Shown here: positions 32,255 to 41,829 of the stretch, in pieces
Position numbering within the stretch: the first letter of the stretch is position 1
How the letters are laid out: each line of letters opens with the position of its first letter
Made by a program: the position numbers and the translations under genes
DNA from: Clostridia bacterium
GTDB lineage: Bacteria; Bacillota; Clostridia; Acetivibrionales; STF1-152
Direction of reading: 5' to 3'
DNA length: 64,000 nt
Assembly (NCBI GenBank): GCA_028280575.1
Contig: JANQLN010000077.1
Span: 23,669-87,668, forward strand
The notes under the pieces: generated by a model
What the model saw: the letters and a program-made list of their open reading frames with translations, nothing else
What the model was told of the DNA's origin: nothing
Database searches by the model: none

Positions 32255-33403
32255 ATGAAAATTAAAACAATAGAAACATTTTTAGTACCGCCTAGATGGC
32301 TGTTCTTAAAGATATCAACAGACAATGGAATATCGGGCTGGGGTGAACCTGTAGTTGAAGGAAGGGCCAGGACAGTACGGGCATGCATACATGAAATGGA
32401 AGACTATCTAATTGCTGAAGATGCAAATAATATCGAAGATATTTGGCAGAAACTATATAGATCAGGATTCTACAGAGGTGGCCCTGTATTAATGTCAGCA
32501 ATTTCAGGCATAGACCAGGCATTATGGGATATAAAAGGTAAAGCTTTAGGTGTTCCTATATATGAGCTTTTCGGAGGACAGGTCAGGCATAAAGTACGGC
32601 TTTATTCCTGGATAGCCGGGGATAAACCCAGTAATGCGGCAGTAGAAGCAAAAGAAAAGCGCGAATTGGGCTTTACAGCAATAAAAATGAATGCAACAGA
32701 TGAAACAGACTATATAGACAGCAATGGGAAGATTGATGAAGTTATTGAGCGTGTCGGTGCAATACGAGATGCCTGCGGGAATAGTTTAGGTATTGCTTTG
32801 GATTTCCACGGGCGGCTGCATAAAGCCACGGCCAAAGCACTTATGAAGGAGTTAGTGCCATATAGAATTATGTTTATTGAGGAACCGGTCCTGGCAGAGA
32901 ATCTGGATGCTCTAAAAGTAATAGCACAGCATACACCAGCACCGATTGCTACGGGTGAAAGAATGTATTCCCGCTGGGACTTTAAAAGGATATTACATGA
33001 AGGATATGTGGATATTATACAGCCGGATTTATCCCATGCGGGCGGTATTAGCGAATGCAGGAAGATTGCAGCCATGGCAGAAGCATATGATGTGTCAGTA
33101 GCTCCTCACTGTCCGTTAGGTCCAATAGCCTTAGCTTCGTGTTTGCAGCTGGACACTTGTACTCCAAATGCGACTATACAGGAACAGAGCCTGGGAATCC
33201 ATTATAATAAGGGAAATGATTTGTTGGATTATCTGCAGGATAACTCTGTATTCGAGTTTAAAGAAGGATACGTAGATGCGTTTAAAAATCCCGGCCTTGG
33301 CATAGAAATCAATGAAGATTATGTAAGACAGCAAAGCCAAACAGAGCACAACTGGAAGAGCCCTGTATGGCGCCATGAAGATGGCAGTATTGCAGAATGG
33401 TAA
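32255..33403 (+). CDS. dgoD: D-galactonate dehydratase (mandelate racemase/enolase superfamily)
   Basis: PPRWLFLKISTDNGISGWGEPVVEGRARTV, SGFYRGGPVLMSAISGIDQALWDIKGKALG, LQPDLSHAGGISEC-like segment, PHCPLGPIALASC, WRHEDGSIAEW; closely resembles E. coli DgoD from memory. Confidence 0.88.
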   Translation: MKIKTIETFLVPPRWLFLKISTDNGISGWGEPVVEGRARTVRACIHEMEDYLIAEDANNIEDIWQKLYRSGFYRGGPVLMSAISGIDQALWDIKGKALGVPIYELFGGQVRHKVRLYSWIAGDKPSNAAVEAKEKRELGFTAIKMNATDETDYIDSNGKIDEVIERVGAIRDACGNSLGIALDFHGRLHKATAKALMKELVPYRIMFIEEPVLAENLDALKVIAQHTPAPIATGERMYSRWDFKRILHEGYVDIIQPDLSHAGGISECRKIAAMAEAYDVSVAPHCPLGPIALASCLQLDTCTPNATIQEQSLGIHYNKGNDLLDYLQDNSVFEFKEGYVDAFKNPGLGIEINEDYVRQQSQTEHNWKSPVWRHEDGSIAEW

Positions 33404-33574
33404 ACATAGCAAAAAGTGAATTTGAGGTATGGCGTGAAAAAGAATATTCTTTTTTTCTTGTTGATCAAAAGGTCTAAATGACTGAAACAAAACGCATTAC
33501 CTTTTTTCTACAATTAGTGTTATAATATATAGCAATAAAGGATAGCCTTCAAGATAGATGAGCTACGCAAATCT

Positions 33575-34804
33575 GTGATGAACAGGAGGGATATTTCCGT
33601 GATATATACATTAATGAGCAAAAATACACCTGTATTGGATTTGGAAATTCATGGGGAAACGGCAAGCATATTAAAAATTGTTGAGATTCATAATAAAAAG
33701 CATCTGCCTGTTGGTGTACGCATATCAGAAAAAAAAACTGATATAAGCTCATTAAACAAGTGGTGGCAGGGACGCTCAATTCCCGCAAGCCGTTACGGTA
33801 TAAGGGATGCGCTTGAAATTATGCAAGTACCGTATACTGAGCAACTGCTGCTAAAATGCTTCGGACTTAGCCTGTCCGACCAGTACTGGATAAATCCAAA
33901 AAGTAATCCGATGGAATGGAATAAGGTGAATTTTTTTGAGAACACATTCAGTGATGATGTCGGTAATGTATTGTTTGGTCAAGAAGTACAGAGCGAGGAC
34001 CTGGATTTAATGTCACCGGATAATACTTCCGATGGCTGGCTGAAGAAGAAATGGAAAATTATTGACGGGAAACTCTGCCTCATCAAAGCAGGAAGTAATC
34101 CATTTAACCAGGAGCCGTTAAATGAAGTTGTTGCAAGTGCCATTCAAAGACGACTTAAAAAAGAACCATATACATCATATGCATTAGTGTGGGAGAACAA
34201 CTATCCATACAGTGTATGCGAAAACTTCATTAATACCGATACCGAATTGGTGAGCGCGTGGAACATCTGCCAAACGGAGAAAAAACCGAATCATGTATCG
34301 CCATACAACCATTATTTGAGTTGCTGTGAGCACCTGGGAATACCCAATATTAAAGAGAGCATTGACTATATGCTGGCTGTTGATTTCATTATCGCCAATA
34401 GTGACCGTCACTATAGCAATTTCGGTGCGGTAAGGGATGTAAACACTCTTGAATGGACCGGTGCAGCACCCCTGTTCGATTGTGGCACAAGTATGTGGCA
34501 TGACCAACTGGTGCAAAACATCAAACCTCACAAGGATGTACCAAGCAAACCGTTTAAAAGTTACCATTCAGAGCAGATAAAATTGGCTGGTTCACTTGAA
34601 TGGATAGATTTTTCAGCACTTCATGGAATAGATGAAGAATGCAAAGAAATACTTAAAGCTTCTGCATACATAGATACGGCAAGGTGCGATGCTTTGTGTT
34701 ATGGAATCCGTAAAAGAATTGAATTGCTTCAAAGCCTGATGATGAAACAAGGTGTTATTAATGTCAATGGAAAAACACACCAGGAAATGAATCTTAAAAT
34801 GTAA
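33575..34804 (+). CDS. HipA-like serine/threonine kinase-fold protein, no HipB partner visible
   Basis: VDFIIANSDRHYSNFGAVRD catalytic-type motif and APLFDCGTSMW metal-binding-type motif. Confidence 0.75.
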   Translation: MMNRRDISVIYTLMSKNTPVLDLEIHGETASILKIVEIHNKKHLPVGVRISEKKTDISSLNKWWQGRSIPASRYGIRDALEIMQVPYTEQLLLKCFGLSLSDQYWINPKSNPMEWNKVNFFENTFSDDVGNVLFGQEVQSEDLDLMSPDNTSDGWLKKKWKIIDGKLCLIKAGSNPFNQEPLNEVVASAIQRRLKKEPYTSYALVWENNYPYSVCENFINTDTELVSAWNICQTEKKPNHVSPYNHYLSCCEHLGIPNIKESIDYMLAVDFIIANSDRHYSNFGAVRDVNTLEWTGAAPLFDCGTSMWHDQLVQNIKPHKDVPSKPFKSYHSEQIKLAGSLEWIDFSALHGIDEECKEILKASAYIDTARCDALCYGIRKRIELLQSLMMKQGVINVNGKTHQEMNLKM

Positions 34805-34853
34805 TTTGTATTTAATATCAAGTTGAAATATATAATCAAAGGGAGTTGATTAA

Positions 34854-36311
34854 ATGTCTGTTAAAAACAGCAAAAAACCGAACATTGTTTTTATATTGTC
34901 AGATGATCAAGGGCCATGGGCAATGGGGTGCTCAGGGAATAAAGAATTAATAACACCGAATATAGATAGATTGGCAGAAGAAGGTATTCGATTCAACAAT
35001 TTTTTCTGTGTATCACCGGTATGTTCACCTGCACGTGCGTCAATTCTAACAGGAAGAATACCCTCACAGCATGGAGTGCATGACTGGATTCGTTCCGGTA
35101 ATATTGATTATGACAGTTTATCGGATGAAATGAAACAATTTGGAAGCTTAAAGGATGAAAGTAAACCCATAGATTATCTAAAAGGACAATTAGCTTATAC
35201 CGAAATACTTGCACAAAATAGTTACAAGTGCGGCATGGTGGGTAAATGGCATTTAGGGAATAGCGTGGTTAGGCAGAAAGGGTTTGAATATTGGTCGGTT
35301 CTTGCCAAAGGAGGCTGTAAATACTTTCAGCCTGAACTGATACGAAATGATAAAGTGGTCCTGGGAAATAAATATGTAACCGACCTCATTACCGAAGATG
35401 CTGTAAAATTTTTGGACCAAAGCAGGGATGAAGATAGGCCTTTTTATTTAAGTGTCCATTATACCGCACCTCACGCTCCCTGGAGTAAAGATGACCATCC
35501 GGAAGAAATTTGGAATTTGTACAAGGATTGTGAATTTGCGTCCGTACCAAATGTACCTATGCACCCATGGATCATTGAAGGAGCCAAGCGTTTTAAAGGA
35601 GATAAAAGAAGAGAAGCCCTTCAAGGTTACTTTGCCGCAATAACGGCTATGGATAGAGGTATTGGCAGAATAATACAAAAACTTGAGCAAACGGGACTAA
35701 GAGAAAATACAGTCATTATTTTTACTTCTGACAATGGCATGAATATGGGCCATCACGGCATTTTCGGAAAAGGGAACGGAACATTCCCTCTAAATATGTA
35801 TGATACATCGGTAAAAGTGCCTATGTTAATATCTTTACCGGATTTAAGCATTAAAAATGAAGTCTGTGAAGAAATGTTAAGCCATTACGATATAATGCCT
35901 ACATTATTGGAATACTTAGGATTTGAAAATCCCGTCAAAGAAAAACTGCCGGGACAAAGCTTCATGCCCATATTAAAGGGAGTAAAAAAAGCAGGAAGAG
36001 AAGACGTTGTCATATTTGATGAATATGGTCCTGTCCGGATGATACGTACAAAAGAGTGGAAATATGTACACAGGTATCCCTATGGCCCTCATGAATTATA
36101 TGACCTGATTAATGACCCGGACGAAAGCAAAAATTTAATTGGTGAAGATTCATGTAGACAAATAACACTTGATTTAAAAGGCAGATTGGAAGCATGGTTT
36201 ATAAAATATGCAGATCCCGCTTTTGACGGCAGCAAAGAAGGAGTAAAAGGAAAAGGCCAGTTAAATCTGGCAGGGCCTGCAGGAAAAGGAAACAAAAATT
36301 TCTATGGTTAG
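34854..36311 (+). CDS. Type I sulfatase (Cys-type active site), second copy
   Basis: CSPARASILTGRIPSQHG, GKWHLGN, FTSDNGMNMGHHG. Confidence 0.94.
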   Translation: MSVKNSKKPNIVFILSDDQGPWAMGCSGNKELITPNIDRLAEEGIRFNNFFCVSPVCSPARASILTGRIPSQHGVHDWIRSGNIDYDSLSDEMKQFGSLKDESKPIDYLKGQLAYTEILAQNSYKCGMVGKWHLGNSVVRQKGFEYWSVLAKGGCKYFQPELIRNDKVVLGNKYVTDLITEDAVKFLDQSRDEDRPFYLSVHYTAPHAPWSKDDHPEEIWNLYKDCEFASVPNVPMHPWIIEGAKRFKGDKRREALQGYFAAITAMDRGIGRIIQKLEQTGLRENTVIIFTSDNGMNMGHHGIFGKGNGTFPLNMYDTSVKVPMLISLPDLSIKNEVCEEMLSHYDIMPTLLEYLGFENPVKEKLPGQSFMPILKGVKKAGREDVVIFDEYGPVRMIRTKEWKYVHRYPYGPHELYDLINDPDESKNLIGEDSCRQITLDLKGRLEAWFIKYADPAFDGSKEGVKGKGQLNLAGPAGKGNKNFYG

Positions 36312-36388
36312 TTGAGGCTCGGAAAGTCTTGCATGCAGATTTCCCGAGCAGACTCCTAGTTTTTGACAAAACCGGTCCTATGTCAAGT

Positions 36389-36616
36389 TTACTCAATGGT
36401 TATTTTTTTTAAAGCTTCATCCTTTTTATTTGTATTTGAATCCTTTAATGCTTCGTCGGCTGCCTCACCAACTGCTTTGATTATTTCCCGGTGCAAATCT
36501 AAGGCACTTTCCCTTATATCAGGGGGAAGTACGTTTATCAGCCTGTTAATTAATTCAATCTTAATTGAAATAATATTTTTTATAATATCCTTATTATCCA
36601 TTTTCCTGACCTCCAA
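36389..36616 (-). CDS. Small acidic protein of unknown function, overlaps arsA-like gene
   Basis: 75-aa ORF, stop/start overlap with 36594..37769. Confidence 0.6.
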   Translation of the reverse strand: MEVRKMDNKDIIKNIISIKIELINRLINVLPPDIRESALDLHREIIKAVGEAADEALKDSNTNKKDEALKKITIE

Positions 36617-37769
36617 ACCTGATTTTTAACATTTCGTTCTCAAACTTTGCTCCCTTAACCGACATATTAAGCAATGTCCTTGGCAGTGTCATACTTCGCT
36701 TAACATTACCCACCCTGACAATCATCTCATCATATTTCTGATTCAAGGTTACGTCCTTCTTTTCTACGAAAGGCATATAAATGGAAAAAATATATTCTTC
36801 GTCAACCTTTGTGAACTCCTGGATACGGGAATTATATTTTATGCTTATGGGATCTTCGTCAATAAAAATCTCATCACCCATCCTTTTTAACATTTCAAAT
36901 CCGACAACCTCTTTTTCAAAAAGCGGCGAATAGTAAATTGGGAGGGGTGAAAAGCTTTCCATTATCATCTCCTTGTATTTTTTCTGTATATCCTTCCAGA
37001 CCTTGAAATAATCGTCGGAAACATTTTCCGGGATAACCCTGTTCACGACAACGGCATCAATATTATAATCATAAATATTTAAATATGTGAAGCTTCTCTG
37101 TGCCTCTTTTATAACCATTTTTTCAGGATTCACAACTATCCTGACACTGGTTATTTCCCTGTTTGCAAGTATTTTCCTCATTTCATCCAACTGGTTGTAT
37201 ATCCTTTCAATCTCACCCATTACATTGTCGGAAGGCATGGGAATTCCAAGGATTGGCTCTGCAATTGGCTTTACAAGCTTTACGGCCTTCCTTTTTAAAG
37301 GGAATAATTTGTCCATCCACCACCTGAGCATATCGGGAAAGCTCAGCAAAGCCAGTGTTTCACCTGTGGGCGCACAGTCTATTATAATGACATCAAAGGT
37401 TTTCTCCTTATAATATTTGAGAATCCTTAAAAGGCTTAATAAATCCTCCATTCCCGGAAATACAGTCAATTCTTCCGTAGTAATATTCTTAATGGTTTTG
37501 GATGTTAAAAGTGCCGTCAGGTATTCTTGAACCTTGCCCCAGCCTTGCTCCACTTCATGGATGGAATCTATTTCCTGTGCCCAGAGATTTTCTTTTATTT
37601 CCACCGGCTCCGGGGACAGCCCTATATCAAATGAATCTCTCAGGCTGTGGGCAGCATCAGTACTTACAACCAAAGTTTTCAAGCCCTTTTCTGCACTTTT
37701 CACTGCTGTAGCTGCAGCTATGCTTGTTTTTCCTACCCCGCCTTTTCCCGTATACAATATAATCCTCAT
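36594..37769 (-). CDS. ArsA/Get3-family ATPase with HSP20-like C-terminal domain
   Basis: GKGGVGKTSIAAATAVKSAEKG deviant Walker A, STDAAHSLRDSF, DCAPTGETL. Confidence 0.92.
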   Translation of the reverse strand: MRIILYTGKGGVGKTSIAAATAVKSAEKGLKTLVVSTDAAHSLRDSFDIGLSPEPVEIKENLWAQEIDSIHEVEQGWGKVQEYLTALLTSKTIKNITTEELTVFPGMEDLLSLLRILKYYKEKTFDVIIIDCAPTGETLALLSFPDMLRWWMDKLFPLKRKAVKLVKPIAEPILGIPMPSDNVMGEIERIYNQLDEMRKILANREITSVRIVVNPEKMVIKEAQRSFTYLNIYDYNIDAVVVNRVIPENVSDDYFKVWKDIQKKYKEMIMESFSPLPIYYSPLFEKEVVGFEMLKRMGDEIFIDEDPISIKYNSRIQEFTKVDEEYIFSIYMPFVEKKDVTLNQKYDEMIVRVGNVKRSMTLPRTLLNMSVKGAKFENEMLKIRFGGQENG

Positions 37770-37812
37770 ACTATTACCTCCTAAAATTTTGATTGCGTAA
37801 AATTCATTTAAT

Positions 37813-37837
37813 GAATATTTCGCAAGTCGTAATATTT
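37813..37837. promoter_or_regulatory. Putative MarR operator upstream of the ArsA-like gene
   Basis: GAATATTTCG-caagt-CGTAATATT; same 5-nt spacer and near-identical arms to the palindrome at 38369. Confidence 0.65.
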
Positions 37838-37851
37838 GTTTTATTTAAAGC

Positions 37852-37872
37852 CCATTTTTTAAATGGGCCGCT
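37852..37872 (-). terminator. Hairpin downstream of marR-like gene
   Basis: AGCCCATTTtttAAATGGGC. Confidence 0.5.
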
Positions 37873-38357
37873 TATTGGATATTAATTTTTTTAATTTCTT
37901 TGTTTTCAGTCTTTTGAAGGCTTTCATCCGTATTTTTGTTTTCTATTATATTTACTACCTTTAAAAATACATTATATATCATTTGACGTTCTTCATACGT
38001 CAAGGCATCATAGACCATCTGTATATACTTTTGCATGGTGTTTTTCAACCTGACAACCTGTTCCTTGCCTTTATCTGTCAGCTTTATTACTACATGCCTT
38101 CTGTCGGCCTCGCTTCTTTCCCTCCTTAAATAACTGTTTTTAACCAGCCTATCCACTATACCCGTAGCAGTACTCATAGGAATATTTATATAATCTGCAA
38201 CCTGGCTCATTATTATTTCTCCATGCCTGTCAACAAGCATTATGGTGAAAATTTCAGACTTGGAAAGCTCCAGGTCTATTTTAATCCATTCCTCAGGGTA
38301 GAAAAGCTTTTTAATATATTTAAATACAAAATCAAGTATTTCATCATAGTCAAGCAT
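37872..38357 (-). CDS. MarR-family transcriptional regulator
   Basis: wHTH with RRERSEADRRHVVIKLTDKG wing. Confidence 0.94.
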   Translation of the reverse strand: MLDYDEILDFVFKYIKKLFYPEEWIKIDLELSKSEIFTIMLVDRHGEIIMSQVADYINIPMSTATGIVDRLVKNSYLRRERSEADRRHVVIKLTDKGKEQVVRLKNTMQKYIQMVYDALTYEERQMIYNVFLKVVNIIENKNTDESLQKTENKEIKKINIQ

Positions 38358-38368
38358 AAATTACCTCC

Positions 38369-38399
38369 ATAGAATATTTCGTGTTGCGAAATATTCTAT
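38369..38399. promoter_or_regulatory. Putative MarR autoregulatory operator
   Basis: Perfect palindrome ATAGAATATTTCG-tgttg-CGAAATATTCTAT immediately upstream of the marR-like start. Confidence 0.8.
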
Positions 38400-38435
38400 T
38401 TATATATTACTCCCTTTTTAAGCTTTTGTCAATTT

Positions 38436-38810
38436 TTATTCTGCTAATTTTTCTACGTTATTCGTTGCTGCAATGTTAATACCTGAATTCAAAATGTTCT
38501 CTACCAGTATATCTCCAATGTGAACCGGTGCCGTTGCTTTTAAATTATTAACAGCTTCCATGCATTCCATTAATAAATGTTTGGGTAAGCCCTTTTCCGA
38601 TTTCACTGGGACCAAAGGATATTTTCCTTTTTCAACTCTCATTGTTGTGGTTAAAATTCTAGTGGGATTTGTACATTCTGTTTGTGCATAACAAACCCCC
38701 TTTTTGCAGCCATTGCCTTTTACACTTTTAACCATGCCATTTCCCATGACTATATCCATACCGCATCCAAGAGGACATGCAATACATATTAAGCTTCTCT
38801 TTTCAGTCAT
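38436..38810 (-). CDS. DUF1667 domain-containing protein
   Basis: CIACPLGCGMDIV...GNGCKKGVCYAQTECTNPTRILTTT. Confidence 0.9.
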   Translation of the reverse strand: MTEKRSLICIACPLGCGMDIVMGNGMVKSVKGNGCKKGVCYAQTECTNPTRILTTTMRVEKGKYPLVPVKSEKGLPKHLLMECMEAVNNLKATAPVHIGDILVENILNSGINIAATNNVEKLAE

Positions 38811-38812
38811 TT

Positions 38813-40105
38813 TTAACCCTCCTCCAATTCAACATAAATGTCACTTTTTTGATTTAAAAATTCCATTTGTTTTTTTGAAAGCCTGATGCTTTCCATTTCA
38901 CCCGGTGTTACTTTCAGCTTCTTCTGCGTGTTCAATAAACTATTACCTGATTTTATTACTACGTTAATATTTTTATAAATATTTTTTACCCTGAAAAAAA
39001 ATTTGATTTCATCCTTTACAAAATTTTTACGGATAATCTGGGGTACAACATAAAGTACACTATTTCCCGCAAGAGTTTTATATATTTTGCCTTCATGGAT
39101 TTCACCTGTGCCCTTCACATATTCTGCGGCACACCTTCCTGCCATTTTGCTCTCCTGTGTTACATAATCTACCAGGTCATGGACATGTACCACATTCCCG
39201 CATGCAAATATTCCTTCAACGGATGTTTCCATTGATTCATTGACAACCGGCCCTGAAGTTGCCGGATCAATTTCTATACCTGCTTCTTCAGACAGCTCGT
39301 TCTCAGGTATCAAACCTACCGATAAAAGCAAAGTATCACACTCAACATATTCTGCGGTTTCCATGATGGGCCTTCTATTTTCATCAACCCGGCAAACTGT
39401 AACACCTTCCAACCTTTCCCTGCCGTCAATAGCAACAACCGTATGACTTAATTTTAAAGGAATTCCGAAATCATGGAGACATTGGACAATATTGCGGGTC
39501 AATCCTCCCGAATATGGAAGAAGCTCACATACCATCTTGACCTTAGCGCCTTCTAATGTCATCCTCCGGGCCATGATAAGCCCAATGTCACCTGACCCTA
39601 GAATAACAGCTTTTTTTCCCGGTAAATATCCTTCCATATTCACAAACCTCTGTGCTGTACCGGCGGTATAAACTCCTGCCGGCCTGGTCCCCGGAATATT
39701 CAATGCCCCTCTGGTACGCTCCCTGCAACCCATTGCCAGTATAACAGCTTTCCCTCTTAAACGTATAAGGCCGTCATTGCTGTTTACCGCTGTAACAATT
39801 TTATCATGGCTAATATTCAATACCGTTGTATTCAGCTTATATACAATTCCCAATTCTTTTAACTGCTTAATATAACGCCATGCATATTCAGGACCTGTCA
39901 GCTCCTCTCCAAATATATGCAAACCAAAACCATTGTGAATGCATTGTTTCAGTATACCTCCCAGCTCCCTTTCCCTCTCCAAAACCAGTATATCCCTTAC
40001 GCCGTTTTTATAAGCTTCTATTGCGGCGGCAAGCCCTGCAGGGCCCCCACCTATGACAACCAGGCCAATGTTCTCCATCCAAAGAAACCTCCTCGTAAAA
40101 GTCAT
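38813..40105 (-). CDS. NAD(P)/FAD-dependent oxidoreductase
   Basis: VVIGGGPAGLAAAIEAYKNG, FACGNVVHVHDLVDYVTQE. Confidence 0.93.
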   Translation of the reverse strand: MTFTRRFLWMENIGLVVIGGGPAGLAAAIEAYKNGVRDILVLERERELGGILKQCIHNGFGLHIFGEELTGPEYAWRYIKQLKELGIVYKLNTTVLNISHDKIVTAVNSNDGLIRLRGKAVILAMGCRERTRGALNIPGTRPAGVYTAGTAQRFVNMEGYLPGKKAVILGSGDIGLIMARRMTLEGAKVKMVCELLPYSGGLTRNIVQCLHDFGIPLKLSHTVVAIDGRERLEGVTVCRVDENRRPIMETAEYVECDTLLLSVGLIPENELSEEAGIEIDPATSGPVVNESMETSVEGIFACGNVVHVHDLVDYVTQESKMAGRCAAEYVKGTGEIHEGKIYKTLAGNSVLYVVPQIIRKNFVKDEIKFFFRVKNIYKNINVVIKSGNSLLNTQKKLKVTPGEMESIRLSKKQMEFLNQKSDIYVELEEG

Positions 40106-41535
40106 TTCGTTTTTCGCAGCAGCAGCCTGGAATTGCCGCCGAATTTTGTAACTTTATCTGCCGGAATATCTAATTCACGTGCCAGTATACCCACTACTCC
40201 AGGCATACAGAATCCTCCCTGGCACCTGCCCATCCCTGCTCTTGTCCTTCTTTTTACAGCGTCTGAATTCCTTGCGCCGGCAGGTCTGTGAATACAATCT
40301 ACAATTTCACCTTCCGTTACTTTTTCACACCTGCAGATAATATTCCCATAGCGGGGATCCTCTTTTATAATCCGCACTTTTTGATTATCGTTAATTTCTC
40401 TGAAACGAATGACAGGCCTCCTCACTAAATAATAATTTTTCTTTTTGTTCAATGTTAGCCCTTCGGATATAAGAATATCCCTTACATATTCTGCAATTGC
40501 AGGAGCAGCAGATAATCCCGGTGATTCTATCCCTCCTGCATTCACAAAACCCTTTGTTGTTTGTGAAGCTTTAATTATAAAATCTTCCGTAGATGGGGCT
40601 GCCCGGATACCTGCAAATGATGTTATAATTTCACGCTGATTAAAAGCGGGAATTAATTTGCCTGCGCCTTCAAGTACTTCCTGCATGCCTTCAGCCGTTG
40701 TTGAAACATCATTTTTGTCCTTAATATCATGTGCATTCGGGCCAATTAGAAGATTGCCGTCAACAGTGGGTGTAGCCAAAATGCCTTTTCCCGTCGCGGA
40801 AGGAGTATTGAAGATTATACTGCTTACAATATTTCCAATCTTTTTATCAAAAAGCATGTACTCTCCCCTCCTGGGTATTATTGAGAATTCGGTTTCACCC
40901 ACCATTGCAGAAATCAAATCTGCATAAACTCCCGCCGCATTGATAACATATCTGCTGTATATCACATCTGTTCCCATTATTATGGTAAACTTTCCCTTGT
41001 ATGGTTTTATATCCAGGACTTTTTTTCCCAGTATAAGCTCAATTCCATTTTCAGCTGCATTTTCAACTGCTCCTACCGTCAAATCGTATGGAGAAACAAT
41101 GCCTGCTGTTGGTGCATACAATGCACCAGTAATTTTCCGGGACAATTGGGGCTCCATCTCCAGTACCCGTCTTCTGCTTAAAATTTCAATATCAGGAACA
41201 TGGTTTTTAATTCCCTTTTGGTATAATTTCTCCAACTGTAACATATCTTTTTCATTAAATGCCAGTACAAGGGAGCCTATTCTTTTAAAGGGAACATCCA
41301 ATTCTCTTGCCAACTTCTCCATAAGCATATTTCCCCGTACATTCAGCATGGCTTTTAAACTCCCCGGATTTGCATCGTAACCGGCATGAATAACTGCGCT
41401 ATTGGCTTTACTGCTGCCCATTGCCACATCTTCCGCCTTTTCAATTAAACAAACATTAAGATCATATTTTGAAAGCTCCCTTCCAATTAAAGAGCCTACC
41501 ACCCCGGCACCTATTATTGCTGCATCATACTCCAT
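40102..41535 (-). CDS. glpA: FAD-dependent glycerol-3-phosphate dehydrogenase-like oxidoreductase (start re-called at MEYDAAIIGAG)
   Basis: DAAIIGAGVVGSLIGREL; C-terminal BFD-like CRCEKVTEGEIVDCI...GRCQGGFC. Confidence 0.85.
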   Translation of the reverse strand: MEYDAAIIGAGVVGSLIGRELSKYDLNVCLIEKAEDVAMGSSKANSAVIHAGYDANPGSLKAMLNVRGNMLMEKLARELDVPFKRIGSLVLAFNEKDMLQLEKLYQKGIKNHVPDIEILSRRRVLEMEPQLSRKITGALYAPTAGIVSPYDLTVGAVENAAENGIELILGKKVLDIKPYKGKFTIIMGTDVIYSRYVINAAGVYADLISAMVGETEFSIIPRRGEYMLFDKKIGNIVSSIIFNTPSATGKGILATPTVDGNLLIGPNAHDIKDKNDVSTTAEGMQEVLEGAGKLIPAFNQREIITSFAGIRAAPSTEDFIIKASQTTKGFVNAGGIESPGLSAAPAIAEYVRDILISEGLTLNKKKNYYLVRRPVIRFREINDNQKVRIIKEDPRYGNIICRCEKVTEGEIVDCIHRPAGARNSDAVKRRTRAGMGRCQGGFCMPGVVGILARELDIPADKVTKFGGNSRLLLRKTK

Positions 41536-41563
41536 ATAGAACACTTCCCGGCTTAAAGTATTA

Positions 41564-41623
41564 AAAAAACAAAAAAGCCACATCAAAACACTAGGCTTAT
41601 AATGCCCATGTTTCAATGTGACT
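41564..41623 (-). terminator. Leader terminator of the glpA-like operon, candidate GlpP antitermination site
   Basis: Minus-strand AGUCACAUUGAAACA...UGUUUUGAUGUGGCU pairs fully with G-U wobbles, followed by UUUUUGUUUUUUU. Confidence 0.8.
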
Positions 41624-41829
41624 CCAGGTCTCCACACATTCATCATATTTGATTTTCTGAAAGCCCAAAAAGCATGTTAACTGTTTTCCAACCAAGCTTA
41701 ACAGGCCACTATCCAATTATACCACTTTTATCATTATATCTCAAGGCTTCAAAACAAAGCTGTTTACTTTCTATCATAAACAATTTGCTTTGTATATGTT
41801 CCAAATAATGACCATACCAGATGTTTTGT

